A stretch of DNA of 64,000 nt from Ifrita kowaldi (lineage: Eukaryota; Chordata; Aves; Passeriformes; Cinclosomatidae), in assembly GCA_013398055.1 (NCBI GenBank), contig VZRS01014563.1:599079-663078 (forward strand), written 5' to 3'. This document shows, piece by piece, positions 1 to 12,074 of the stretch; the stretch's first letter is position 1, and each line of letters opens with the position of its first letter. A program made the position numbers and the translations under genes. Below the pieces are notes generated by a model. The model worked only from the letters and a program-made list of their open reading frames with translations. It made no database searches and had not been told where the DNA came from.

Positions 1-2960
1 CTGACACCATGAAGTCCAAGAGAAGGAGGAACAAAGGCTCTGAAGGTGCTTTTTCAGACCCAGCTCCCTCCCCACGGACAGGGATGCAGCACCTTGTGTG
101 GATAAGCTGCTGCTCTGCTGGGTGTGGGCTCTGTTATATCCCACCACAATGCCGGATTTAGCAGAGGAAAATTAATTAATTAATTCTGCATTGTTAAAGC
201 AGACTGCTGGCTTTGCTCTTCTCCCTGTGGAAGAGGAATTCTTCATGGGGAGAAGGCTCAGTGTTGCTAGCAGGGTTTTCGGACTGCTTGGTCTCCCGAG
301 ATGTGACCCCACTGGAGAGTCACACACCTCCGAGCTCCCCGTCAGCCCTGCAGCATCCCTGGAGAAAGGAGGGTTTGACCCACCCAGGTTCCAAAATGCT
401 TTCATCTTTTGCTTCGTGGGATGCTCACATGCTAATAGTTTGGAGAGCTGGTGCATTATCCCTGTGCTGCCTCCGTGCCTGCTGTATGGAAATTCATCTT
501 CTCCAGAACTGTTTCTGCGTGAAGTTGTGGTTCAGGCCTATTATCATTATTTAAAGTCACTTTTGCAGCAGCATAATAGTAAAGCTTTTTATAAAATATA
601 TTATCATTCTGAACTTTGTTGTTAGCAAGAGAAAGCAGGAATAACAGCATGCTGGGTTCAGCCATCAATATAGAGGGTGCATCATCAGTCAAATCCATAA
701 AGCTTTTAAGCTGTCTTGTTTTAAATTAAGGTTTACAATGCATTACAATGGGATATTTAAAACTGTGTACGCATTTTATCAGGTCCTCGTGACTCTGTAA
801 ATACTCTCTGATTAGTAGGTCTAAACAGAGCAGACTTGATCCAAAGCTGACTTTTATAATTAAATCCATTTATTTTGAAGGATGTTACCTGTATTTTATG
901 GGGAGACTGAAGGCTCCGTTTTAATTTCTCAACAAAGGCAAAATTTAAATTGGAACCAACTTTGACATTTATCAAAATTTAACAAGACTTGCTAAAACTG
1001 TTGAATCAGAAGATTGGCGTTACATGGAAACTTTGGGCAGGACGTCACATCGTGGTAGTGAAGGGGAAATATCCAAAAAGGGGCAATATTTATAAGTCTG
1101 GTGCATATGCCATCCTTTAAAATAGCTCTTCCATGTCTCAAACAGTGTCAGGGCTGCACAGTGCTGGATGCCCTTTGGGTACATCAGGGTGTCACTAACG
1201 TGCTGTGAAGATCTCACATTCATTTAGAGACCACAGAAAGGATGGAAAGGGGAACAGATGTGAAATGTCCGCAGTCAGAGACCATCCGGCAGGAGAATTG
1301 TGATTACAACCAAGGCTCCTCATTTGCAGTCTGCTGCTCTGAATGCAACCAGACAAAATCCACGTTCTGCTCCTGGTCACAACTGCTCATCCTGGCTGGC
1401 AGCTGAGTAAGAGAAGCCCTGCTTAATTTCTAAGGGTGGAGGCATCGTTGTCAGTGGCAGAGGTCCCACCTAAACCTCCTCCCACACTGCCCAGCATCTG
1501 CTCTGGATCTAGGTGCTTAACACGGGATGGGAGAGGTTTGATAAGTAAGGATAGTTTGGTTCCCAGACCAAGGCTTCTCCAGCAAACCTGCCAAAGTGGC
1601 CTTCCACCTGAAAAATTTGGTGATTCATGCAAAAACAAAGAGTGGGGAGATGAACTGGGATACAGAGGCTGTGGATGCAGACATAGGTGGCAGGAAAATT
1701 TAATTTGGTGCTGGAAAATAAAAATTTCTTCTTCCCTTTTCCATTTAGAAATATTTCATCCCACTGGCAAAAATCTTTGGGGTTGAGCAGAAGGTCTGCA
1801 AACAAACAGGAGTGGAGGAGTAAAAAAGAATACACAGAGACATGGCGATGGAAGAAGGTCTCTGTGGGGAACAGTCGGGTGTGCACGGACCTGTGAGATG
1901 AGGAAAGTCCTGATGGCAGTGGAGGAGATCAGGAGTTTCAGGTTGAATCATAATTGTATTTCCAAGTGTGACTGCTCTCTGAAATATTGGCTGGCACTGT
2001 TAGGCTAGGAAGAATAAGCTTCTAAGTTTCACATGCAGCCCACATTACATTAATGGTATTTGAGTCATGCCTACAACTGGTGCAAAGGCGGGAGAAATCA
2101 GAGCCAGAGATCAAAAGCTCAGATCAAACCTAAATATTCTCTTCACAGCCTTACTAAAGGTTGTGGTCAAGGCAAGAGTCGGCATTTAACTTTGACTATG
2201 CAAGGCTGACAACTAAATGAAGGGGAAATCAAAAGCCAGTTTAATTGTTGCCTGTTGTTATTGTCAAAATGACCAGCTAATTAAATATTTTTTGTTTACT
2301 GGTTTCAAGCATACATTTGGCACGTCGGGATGCTGTGTAATCAGTAGATCATACATTTCCCCAGAAAGAAACTGTGGCCTCACAAAAGCCTGTGGTGAGG
2401 ATTAGCTGGCTAACGGGCTTGACTCACCCCCCTGAGCACCGAGGGTGCCATTTGCAATTGCGGTTCTGAGCTCCCAGCTGGAAGGGCTCCGTGCTCCCAT
2501 TCCACCTCCCAGCAGGGCGATGCAGCTCTTCGCCTCCAGCCTGGGCTCTCTCCAGCCCTTCCAGCAGAAGCTGCCCACCAGAAGCAGTGATTTAGCACAG
2601 CTGGCTCCTTCCTCTGCTCCCTTTCCTGCCTTTCCCTCCTGTCTGGCCACATCCAACTCCTGTGCTTGGCGGCTCGTTGACTGCCCTGGGGAATGAGGTT
2701 GCGTTCCACTTCCCTTCCTAAAGGGAAGCTTCCCAGCAAGTGGGGATGTCTGAGACTGCAGGAACCAGGACACTTTCTGCTTGGGCTGCAAACTACTGGC
2801 TATTTCCACCAGCAGGTAAAAGAGAGATCCTACATGATCCCACACTCCTGCCAATTCTTGGATGAACAGAGGTCCTTTGGGGCACAGCAGTGACGTGTAA
2901 GAAATGGGGTAAGACCTGTGAAGATGAATAAGATGGGCAATGAAAGGCAAGAAGGGCAGC
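1..2960. other. Non-coding stretch, nothing recognised
   Basis: I see no gene here. Open frames on both strands are short, overlap one another and show no domain. The longest, 186 codons on the minus strand at 2402-2962, lies in a GC-richer patch (about 2400-2700) where stop codons are rarer, so it is likely a composition effect. About 540-1010 is AT-rich. Bird-type unique sequence, either intergenic or intronic. Confidence 0.7.
171..185. repeat. (TAAT)n simple repeat
   Basis: Short tetranucleotide run of ATTA/TAAT units. It is also a dense set of homeodomain core sites, but at this length it is most simply a microsatellite remnant. Confidence 0.8.
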
Positions 2961-3375
2961 AAAGCTGGGGAGGGGTCTGGAGAATCAATCCTTTGAGGAG
3001 CAGCTGAGGGAGCTGGGGCTGTTCAGCTTGGAGAAAAGGAGGCTCAGGGGAGACCTTATTCCTCTCGACAATGACCTGAAAGGAGGTTGTAGCAAAACAG
3101 GGGTCGGCATCTTCAAAGTAATAAGCCATAGGCCGAGAGCAAATGGCCTCAAGTTGCACCAGGGAAGGTTAAATTGGATATCAGAAAAAATTTCTTCACT
3201 GAAAAGGTGATCAAGCACTGGTACAGGCTGCCCAGGAGATTGGTGGAGCCAACACCCTGGGGGGATTTAAGACTTGTAGATGTGGTACCTGGGGACGTGG
3301 GTTTGGCAGTGCTGGGTTAACGGTGGGAATTGATGATCTTGGAGGTCTCTTCCAACCTAAATGACCCTGTGTTCC
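2961..3375 (+). mobile_element. CR1 LINE, 3' fragment (no. 1)
   Basis: Truncated copy of a CR1 non-LTR retrotransposon, the main LINE of birds. Seen in order: the GAGGAGCAGCTGAGGGAGCT block and a CTGTTCAGCTTGGAGAA-type block near 3000-3035, AGGAGGCTCAGGGGAGACCT at 3040-3058, the CTGAAAGGAGGTTGTAGC block near 3075, the AAATTTCTTCACTGAAAAGG block near 3188, CAGGCTGCCCAGGAGATTGG near 3226, and the 3' end with GGTCTCTTCCAACCT near 3345. The terminal octamer repeats of CR1 have decayed to ATGACCCTGTG. The reverse transcriptase region is missing, as expected for a 5'-truncated insertion. Divergence looks considerable, so this is an old, inactive copy. Open frames inside it (for example 3028-3210) are by-products. 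Boundaries are judged by eye to within about 10-20 bp. Confidence 0.93.
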
Positions 3376-3939
3376 TTTGTGCTCCCAGCTGCAACTGCAG
3401 CTTCTCAGGGGTATTTTGGTGTGGGGGAGAAATATCTGCACCACACCATGGCTGGAATGACTGGCAACACGTGTGAGTCAGAGCTGAGAGATGCTCCTGT
3501 GAGCCCTCGATGGATGCAGTGCCAGCTGCTCTGGGGACAGGAATCACACTCAGACTGCACAGCACAAAAACACTTCATGCCTCTGAGGAGCCTCTTTTCT
3601 GATTTCCATCCCTGAGTAGCACAATCTCAGCAGCCTCAGCAGACTGTCAGCCTCCCTCGTTCCTGCCTAGCAGTGAGGAGGGCAGGGGCAGCAGGGCACG
3701 GGGGGTGCCAGACCAGCCGCTCTCAGCTGCAAACGTTGCAGGGGCACAGCGCCAAGCTGCAAGTGAGCAAGGCTTGGGAAAGCTCTAGGGCCTGGAGACA
3801 GCCTCACTAGGAAGGATGAGGAGAATCCAAGCAAGCCAAGCCAGAAGGAAGGTGGGAAAGTCTGCAGAAATGAGAGTGGGCTCGTTGCAGGGAGATTCAA
3901 TCAGAGCTACCCCCACTAACAACCCAGCCTTTTTAGTAA

Positions 3940-3983
3940 CAAAAAAAAACCAAACCAAAACAAAACAAAAAAACACAAAACCC
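3940..3983. repeat. A-rich low-complexity tract (CAAAA-type)
   Basis: A-rich tract with CAAAA-type units interrupted by CC. It might be a decayed poly(A)-derived microsatellite. No retroposed gene is visible next to it. Confidence 0.85.
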
Positions 3984-4182
3984 AAAAGCTGGTGTTTCCA
4001 ATTCCTCAATTAAACTGTAATTTACACCCTGCGCTCTCCCTCGGATAAAAGCATGCTTTGCTCACTCAAGTGTGAAACAATATTTACAGAAACATTTCGT
4101 GGCTTTAATACACTGCTCTGACAGAGGAGCCGTCTGTGCACGCACGGACCAGCCCAAAGGCAGCTCCCATTCCAGGGCTCCA

Positions 4183-4226
4183 GGGGTGCTCCGGGGCTGG
4201 GGGCTGGGGGAGCACTGGGGACAGGG
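4183..4226 (+). other. G-quadruplex-forming motif
   Basis: Six runs of three to five G lie within 44 bases on the plus strand: 4183-4186, 4193-4196, 4199-4203, 4206-4210, 4217-4220 and 4224-4226. The loops are 2 to 6 bases. This satisfies the usual G3+N1-7 rule more than once over. No gene or promoter can be tied to it, so any function is inference. Confidence 0.75.
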
Positions 4227-5954
4227 CTCTGGGCACCATTAGGAGCAGAATTTCTCCGTAGCTCAGGGCTCACTTTGGGGCCATGGAATAAAACCATCCT
4301 GCTATAAAGTGCAGCCCATCAAAGCCTGTGCTAGGTGGGCAGGCTGGGACCTTCCCAAGGAGCCATCCCCTCCTACAGCAGCTTCTGGGCCTCAGCAGAG
4401 GGTGTTTACACCTGCCAGAACCTGATTTTGGGGGTGTTTTTCAGAGTCCATAGGGAGCTTTGAGCGTGAAATGAGGCTTTACTGGGCTGGGAGGACTGAA
4501 TAGGGGTGGGAGCAGGCATGTTCTTGTAGTTAGAGCTGCCTGTGTTAAGTAGGAGTTGAAGTGCTGAAGGATGCTTTCCCCTCCAGCAGCTACTCAAAGA
4601 GGAGAAAAGATGTGTGGAGAAAGAGTTGTACTTTGCTACCTCATTTCTGATCCTTTTGATTGGCTTGTGAGGACAATCGCCTTCCAGGTCTGGCAATCCC
4701 AGACTGAAGAGCTTCTGGCATAAATAGGATTGGAAAAGCTTTCTGGTACTTACCTATTTGGTATGAGGACTTGGCACGAGGTCTTTCAATGCAAGGGTTT
4801 AATTTCCAGTACAGAATCACACACTCCTTTCAATACCTTCATTAGAAAATTCTGATTATTTCAACCATCTTATTATTTTTCCAACTTACCTAAATGCATT
4901 CAAGGGCAATGAATATGCAGTTTGTGTTTAGGAAAAAAATCTGCATGAAAGTTAATGGAAATCTGCTAACAAGCACCCCACTTCCATTAACTGATTCCCT
5001 AATCCAGTGAAGCATTAGTCATATAATTAATTTCAAGCATTCGATCTCTACAATCAAAATTGCTGGCTCTGATCCGAAGCCAATCAAACCACCAGCAGCC
5101 TTGCCATTGATTTCCATGGATGAGATCCAAAGGAACTATGCACATGTTAAAATTAAACACATCCTTAATTGACTTGCTGGGGGCCATATTTAGATCTCCT
5201 TAAATTACCTGTGCCAAGCAGGGCCCTACAAATGCTTGAAAGTGAGAACAAAAATGTAGCAACCTCCCAAAAAATGGTGCCTGTCCCTGAGTGTACAAAC
5301 TTACTCAGTGTGCTGCTGTGTTTTCCTGGGGTTTGGCTCTTGTCCCTAATCCACTTGCTAAATTAGAAAACTCGAGCCACTGTGACACAGGCTGGCTGAG
5401 ACTGAGAAATATTTGGGACCAAAACCTCCCTTAGCACCTGATCCGGTCAGGGGGGTCAGCCACCTCTCCTTAGCTCTGTGACAGCATGACGGCATGTCTG
5501 CAAAACCAACCACAAAAGAGTGGCACTGCAGTCCGTGGGGCACCTGAGGGGGGGTTTTGTAGGGCAGAGCCTGCTGCAACAATGCTTCTGTCCTAAATTT
5601 ACCATCAGAACCCAGAGCACAACCCTGTACTGATCCCATCTCTTCTTAGTTTGGATCAGTTCACTTCTACTCACTGCAAGACCTTTGTGAGGAGCACATG
5701 TGTCCATCTTGGTCTGGGTCTAGGGGACAGCAGGGCTCCTCCAGGGAATCAGGAATTGCATCAGGGAATTCAGTCCTGACCCAGAATATCTCCCCTTCCT
5801 CAATAGACCAATGTTCCAACAGCTGCCTAAAAAATTACTCCAGGCTAGAAAAACTCTCCAATTAGGCAATTAAACTGACAGAATACCTCCAGTTGTGAAG
5901 AAATCTAATAATTTGTGGGTTGGGGGCTTTTTGTGCTTTTTTCCCCTACTATTT

Positions 5955-6115
5955 TTTAAATTATTATTATTATTGCTAGAATGGATTAGCTCTACACACT
6001 CCTATCTTATTTGCAAGCCAAAGAATTATAGATAGTAATTGGATAATCTCTCAATTATCCCCAGTGACTTAATTATCATCATTAACTGTATTTATTTCAC
6101 TAATGTGGTGGATTT
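5955..6115. promoter_or_regulatory. AT-rich homeodomain-site cluster, candidate conserved element
   Basis: After an ATT microsatellite (5961-5974) comes a non-repetitive AT-rich block with several TAAT/ATTA cores. These include a 7 bp inverted repeat with a 6 base spacer (6041-6060; arms GGATAAT and ATTATCC) and TTAATTATCATCATTAACTG near 6070. This composition is common in vertebrate conserved non-coding elements, but a 7 bp inverted repeat is expected several times by chance in 64 kb. Regulatory status is inference. Confidence 0.25.
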
Positions 6116-8803
6116 CTTTTGGGGGTTTCATTCTCCAGGCCTATTAGTTTGACTGATAATGGGGTATACTGGAAATAGCAAGGCAGAATGACACAATTTT
6201 TTGCAAAATGATGGATCATACCTTCCAAAACACAAGAAAAAAGCAAAACCCTTTCTATTTCAGGGATATGCCTAAATCCAGAACTTTCAGCTCAGAAGTT
6301 GATTATGTAAATTATGGAATTTCATCTACGTTGCACTGAGTTTCTGAATATAACAGTGAAATCTGTTGTGTTGTGCTGCAACAAGAAATGGCCACTGTGA
6401 ATTGAAAGTCAGTGCAGACAGCAAACACAATGCCTTGAGGAGAGAGTGCCACGATCTGAAATTTCACCAGGTAATGCAACTTCTTTGTCTGACTGGTGCA
6501 CTTGTGTTTGAGCATAATTAAAAAGCCCTGGAAATGAAACTAATTCCTGCAGCTTTCTACCAGGAGATGGATTGCCTGACTAACGAGGAAGATCTCATCC
6601 ACACACGATGTCCAGTGCAGGGAGGCTCTGAATCTTGCTGCTGCTGAGTCCCAGAGGGGGCTTGGGCTGGGTATCCAACACTGCTAATCCTAATAATTAG
6701 GAACCCACACGAAAGCTGGTCCAGCACCAACAAGCAGTAGGTGACAATTCTTATTCCTTTCCATGCCAGTTTTCTGTGTGGCTTTGCTTGTCTTTTTAAG
6801 AGCCTGAAGCAGAAAAATAGAACTGTTGGAAATTGCTTTACATTAGCTGATTATCTCTGGCTAAGTTGAGAGCATTTGGCCTTGCTTATTTGGAATAATT
6901 TAACGTGGGAACCCCATGGAGGGTGGTAATTTACAGGGTATGGTCTCAGCCGTGGGATGTACACACCGCGAGGCAAAGGGCGGGGCAACTGCCAAACATA
7001 TTTAGAGAAATCTTTGAACTGCTGCTTATTATTCCAGACCTTATCTTGTTTCAGTAGACAAAATGCTGTTAAAATCACTGATGTGCTCATATTAGAAGCA
7101 AAATCATTTGATATTCTTTGTCTTTCAGAGCCATAAAGCCTAAATTTCCAATGTAACCCATTTAAATGGGCACACGTATATTTGAATAGAATATGTGAGG
7201 AGCTCTGTTGTAGGTAGAGGGTTATTTAGTTTTTTTTCTCCCCAAATTCTCTGCCTCACACTCCTTTAGGCTAAACAACCCCATCAGCCATCACACTGCC
7301 ACCTCCCACCTTTGGCTGTCAGGGCTTTGTCACTGCCTGCTTGGGGACCGGCCAGCGAGGGCACGGCTCAGTACCAGCACCTGCTGCTGATCCAGCTTTT
7401 GATTACCTGAAGGATTATCTTGAATTGTGATTGCTATTTTTTTAATTACAATGGGTGAATTGCAATCCTGTTTCAGTAACCAGATTTCCATTTTATACAT
7501 AAATATTGGCTTTTCAGTCTGGTGCAGCAGGAGGATACTCACACCTCTGCCAATAGCTTCCTCCTATGTAAGTAATTGGTTTTCTCAAGGTTATTTATTT
7601 AGATGATTATTTGATAGCAGACTGCAATTTTGTTGTCTTCAATACTCGAAAAGCTAATTTTTTTCTCTATTAATTTGTCCTCTGAACTTTATACCTTCAC
7701 TCAAGCTACAGCCAAAAGACCAAGCCCAGTCATAGATCAAATGCCAATATCTGCTGTAAATCCATGTAAACCAATGGATTAAACAAGCAGAGATTCTGGG
7801 CCCGTATATATTAGAGAGAAATAAATCTCACCTGCACTGAGAGACTGCATTAGCTCATCGTGCTTGTAAGACTTTGAAAAACCTAATATAGATTCCTGAA
7901 GTGGATGAGCACGGGGAGCTCCATCATTTCCTACAACCACTACAACATCGAGCTGCTTTGTGCTTTTATTTCTGTACCTTGTTAGGACGAGGCAGGGAGT
8001 TAGCTCAGGTGGGGAAGTTAAACCGGATTTCACCTCGCAGCAAAAGGAGCTCTGGAGATCACAGCCCCACGTCAACGTGGAGCAGCAATGTTCAAATCCA
8101 ATGTGCTTTAGCCAGGGCACTTTTAAATCACATCCCTGCTTAACCCAATGCCTTTCCCAAGTGTCCCCTGAGTGGCTACAGCACAAATTTAGCCAAGATT
8201 TGCTTTATTTTCACGGAGTGTAGGAAAGGAGGTAGAATTTAGGCTGGTGGCACCGGGACAGTGCCCACCCATGCAGGATCTTATTCCTTTAGCTCATTCC
8301 AGTGTTTCCAGAACAAATTTTCCCCCAAAGGCAGAGCTGGAGATCTCTGAGCTGATTCTCTTGATGCCCGGTTTCTCTCTCAGACCTGGAGCAATTTGAT
8401 AAGGTGAGAAGCTCAGCTCTCAGCTAAGACACCTTGAGCTTTCCTCATTGCAGAGGAAAGCCTGAAGGCATGAAATGGGGATATCTGGAAGGCTCAAAAG
8501 CTGGATAGCAAAATAAACCTCTTGCCTCAAATATTAACACTTCAAGCCTTTTCTCACGATCCTGAGAAATGAGGGCAGTGTCAAAATTTTGGGGAGACCT
8601 GAGCACTTGTGCTTAACCATGCTGCTCATCCTTAGAGAAGGAGCTACTAAATCCCATGAGGTTTAGTAGCCTTAGTGGGAAATGAGAGGTACAAATGAGC
8701 AGGAACAGGGGTAGCATATCCTATCCATTTCCTTGATGTTGCTGTTACATGGGCTTACAGCACAGAAGGATTGTATTTAAATCCCCAAAAAGGTTTTTAA
8801 TTT
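6116..8803. other. Non-coding stretch
   Basis: No gene recognised. A 14 bp palindrome (7157-7170) and a 9 bp stem (8643-8670) are present at frequencies expected by chance. The frame on the minus strand at 7779-8186 (135 codons) has no recognisable domain. Confidence 0.65.
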
Positions 8804-8820
8804 AAAAAAAAAAAAAAAAA
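8804..8820 (+). repeat. Poly(A) tract, 17 bases
   Basis: Homopolymer following TTTAATTT. There is no polyadenylation signal 10-30 bases upstream, no target-site duplication that I can see and no upstream gene-like sequence. I do not call it a processed pseudogene. Confidence 0.9.
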
Positions 8821-11799
8821 TCAGGTTTTGTAAAGTTCACCTTTCAGTGTAATCTTCCAGTGATTTAGAAATGTAATTATAAAGCAAATTGACAGTGCCC
8901 TTTAAAATATGTCATGTAGGGAAATTCATTTTAGGATTTCTTTCCTTTCTTTTTTTCTTTTTCTTTGTTCACTGTCATATTTTGAACTAGAGAAAAGCAT
9001 CGGAAGGTCCCGTGAATCTTCTCTGTAGGAATGGGGAATAGAGGGGCAGTGATACACAATCCCATCAGATTCCTCTTTCTTGCACCTCACTTCAACATTT
9101 TCCTGTGTCACAAATCAGAAGCTCTTTCTCCTCAGGTCTTTCAGCCAGCACTGAACTGTGAGTTCCATGGAGTGGGACTAACCTGCTTAATTTCTCCAGC
9201 ACCTTGGGCAGCGTCTGGGTGACAGCACATAAGCACTTTGGGATGAAAGCCTGCCCACAGGAGGAGCAGCAGGGCGGAAGGGGAAGCTCAGCCCTCCCAC
9301 ACACATCTCCCTGTGTGTGCAAGGGGCCTCCTCAGCCTCTCCCGGCTTCCCGAGCACAGCCTGAATTAAGTTGCTGCAATGCAACTTGCACAACTACAGG
9401 CTAATATAATTTGTCACAATTAGGGCTTGATTGGATGTTTTCATTCAGGTTGATCCAGGCTGAACTGTTACAAATGACCTCTTAGGCTTAGAGCATGAAT
9501 CAGATTTGCTAAACTGAGGGCGAGACGGGAAGGAGGACACGGGGAGCATCCGCCTGCCGCGGCCATCACCTCAGTTGTACCCGTGCCATCTGGACTTGGA
9601 AGCGTTTGAAAGCAGGGAAACTATGCAGGGAACACCGTTGAGGAACATTCCTAACTTAGGAGGAGTATTTTCATCTCGCTGAGTATTTCCATCTCTGTGA
9701 AAGTGCAATGCATGTCCTTCGTGCCTGGCATCCCTTTCCATTTGGATGGCAAGATGGGAAGGGAGGGCAAATGACAATTTTTCCTGCAGCCCCTCCAGGG
9801 CTGCAGTGAGATCAGGGGCTGCAGCCTGTGTGTGTAGGGCAGAGGGGGGCCTGCTGAAAGGTGAGGCAGTCACTGACAGCCTGTGGGAGCTGCCCAGTTT
9901 GGAGTTCTGGTGGAAAAAGGGGCTCCAGGCTGAGCCTTTCCCAGGAAGTCATTCCACTTTTCAGGGAATGCTGCTATAAACACGAAAAAATGCTCCCCAG
10001 GCCATGGATGGGAATTGTCCCCTCCATCCTGGTGAGTGCCCTGACCCACATTACCCCTCCAAAGCTCCCACAGCAGAAGACAGAGCCCAGCCCTTTGTTT
10101 CCATCTGGGAAGCTGGTGGAAGAGCTGCCAATCCCAAACACACGTGTCCAGCTGCAACGGGTATCTGAGGCCTCCAAAGCCCGTAGAGGACAGCTGGAGG
10201 CAGGGTGAGGTGCTTCTGAATATAAAGAGAAGTTTGGGGCTCTCAGCTTGGCTTGTTTTTCCGGTGTCCAGGGCACAAAGCATCCGCTTCACTTTGGCAC
10301 TGCTTCGCTCCCGAAATAAGCGCTGATAATGATGGGATGACCGCTCTGCTCTCCTCCTCTTGGTGGTAATGATGCTCATTATGCATTCAATGGGCTATTT
10401 TACAATATGAATTCATTTAGAAAAGGATAATTAGTCCACAGCTTGCTTTACATTTTATTTAATTTTCTTTACTTCTGTTTGGGGAAAAAAAAAAGAAAAA
10501 AAAAAAAAGAAGTGTGTAGGAATTGTGTTATTTTTGCAACAAGGAAAATGGAGCTCTTTGATTATCCTCACTCGCAAGAGATATCACGAAAATGGTGCCC
10601 TGGTTTTTTGCTGAATAATTTCTTGCCATTGAGCATCCAAAAGAGCATTTTTATCTCAATGTACGCTCTGCTATTGTATCAAATTAAGAAGAGCAGGCAC
10701 AGGAGGCTGCTCAGTGAAGAATCCTCTTTTCCATTAATTTGGATGTGTTAAGTGCACTTTCAGAAGCCAAAAATATTCTTGTAAAAACACGATTGCACAA
10801 TGGGATTTCTTTCTAGGGCTACAGTCAACTACCAGCATTCATCATTGCTAAAATTGAAGCAGGAGTGAGAGAGTAACATCTCCAATTAACAGAGGTGCAT
10901 CGCTGAGCTGTTTGTTTTGGTTGGGTCTGTTAGTGAGATCCTGTGGGAAAGTCTTCCTACAGACCTACCAGAGCAGAGCATTTGGGGCTCTGAATCCTTC
11001 CTTGCACTTCCAAATCCCTTTTGCTTTTCTCACAACAGCCCAAAACAAAGCAGTCCCTGCTCAGAAGGTATTCAGGCACAAGCCGACTTTTCAGCCTGTG
11101 AAATGGCAATTGTTGTGCTCCAGGATTATATAAATGTATTAATTTCTATATTGGCAGCTGTGGTGCAATGAATTGATACCTCAGGGGAGGTGGTTCCCAA
11201 TGGTTTCCAGAAGGTGAGGAGTAAACTTGGTGCTGGTCCCCTCATTGCTTCAAGCAGGGAAGGTGTGGTGCTGTCCCTGGAGATGTCTCTGCTCCCTGCA
11301 TGGCTCCAGCCCCCATTCCAGAGCCAGAGATCCCCTGGATCAGGCCCCTCACTCAGCTGAGTTAAGGTCTGGTTAAGGGGAGCTCCCTCACCCCATTTTT
11401 GTGTGATGCACTGCACATGCAGGCAGCAGGAAACTGAGGTCAGAAGGTTTTCTCTTTCTGGCAAAGGGAAATGGAATCCACATATTTGGGGGAAAATACC
11501 TGGAACAGCACTGGTGCATGGCAGCACTTCCTGGTGACTGACCTATTTATTGAGAGCTCAAGTACGATTTTCCTAAACAGGCCCTGGAGTCCCTGGCCAA
11601 CCCCCGTTCCAGGAATTTCCTAAAGGTGCTGTCTCCTGTGCAGCTAGAGTCAATAAGGCATGAAGGAAATGAGATCTGAAACAGTGTAATGTATGAAATA
11701 TGAATTGCACAGCAGCCTTGGATTACAGCAAGTCCAACTGCAATGCCTGGTGCTCCCCTTTACTTTTATTTCTATTAATATTCCTCAAGCAACAGCAAA
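8821..11799. other. Non-coding stretch
   Basis: No gene recognised. It contains an A-rich tract at 10485-10508 (ten A, one G, then thirteen A). The 169-codon minus-strand frame at 9870-10379 overlaps several plus-strand frames and has no domain or codon pattern that I can defend. Confidence 0.65.
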
Positions 11800-11990
11800 G
11801 ATCGATTTGAAGTCGAGAGCACAGAGAGTCATGGGAGTTTCATTAACATGCAAATCTGAGTGAATTCATTAGCCCTGCAACTGATGCTGATGCTCCTGGA
11901 AACTAGTAAAAGAGTAAAGTCTGCAGAAGTAAATCAGGCCGTGCTAATGAGCCTGTTAATAAAGCTTTTGTAAGCCTTTTCCACAGCCAA
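11800..11990. promoter_or_regulatory. Candidate conserved non-coding element with octamer site
   Basis: A non-repetitive block with an exact POU octamer ATGCAAAT at 11848-11855, directly preceded by CATTAAC. The layout is that of a SOX-POU composite site, although the SOX half is imperfect. It also has ATTCATTAG and GCTAATGAGCCTGTTAATAA (homeodomain cores) further on. There are no simple repeats and no open frame. The pattern resembles vertebrate developmental enhancers. Conservation has not been tested. Confidence 0.3.
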
Positions 11991-12051
11991 AGTGACAAAG
12001 CACATTGTCAACATTAAACCTCTGTTACTGAGCCTTAGATGGGGGACTCAT

Positions 12052-12074
12052 ATTTTTTTTATTTTATTTTATTT
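12052..12074. repeat. (TTTTA)n simple repeat
   Basis: T8 run followed by ATTTT pentanucleotide units. Ordinary microsatellite. Confidence 0.85.

Larger units (their letters stand above)
3376..5930. other. Non-coding stretch
   Basis: No gene recognised. It contains an A-rich simple repeat (3940-3983) and a G-run cluster (4183-4226), listed separately. The remaining open frames are short and overlap on both strands without conserved motifs. Confidence 0.65.

Noticed and set aside
2402..2962. 186-codon minus-strand frame
   Set aside because: Lies in GC-rich sequence, overlaps plus-strand frames and ends at the CR1 border. No family signature.
3028..3210. 60-codon frame inside CR1 no. 1
   Set aside because: Lies in the 3' end of the repeat, which is not expected to encode protein here.
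7157..7170. 14 bp perfect palindrome CCCATTTAAATGGG
   Set aside because: Several of this length are expected by chance.
8643..8670. 9 bp stem with a 10 base loop
   Set aside because: Stems of this size are expected several times by chance in this window.
8804..8820. Poly(A) run as the tail of a processed pseudogene
   Set aside because: No polyadenylation signal at the right distance, no flanking duplication and no gene-like sequence upstream.
9870..10379. 169-codon minus-strand frame
   Set aside because: Overlaps several frames on the other strand. No recognisable domain.
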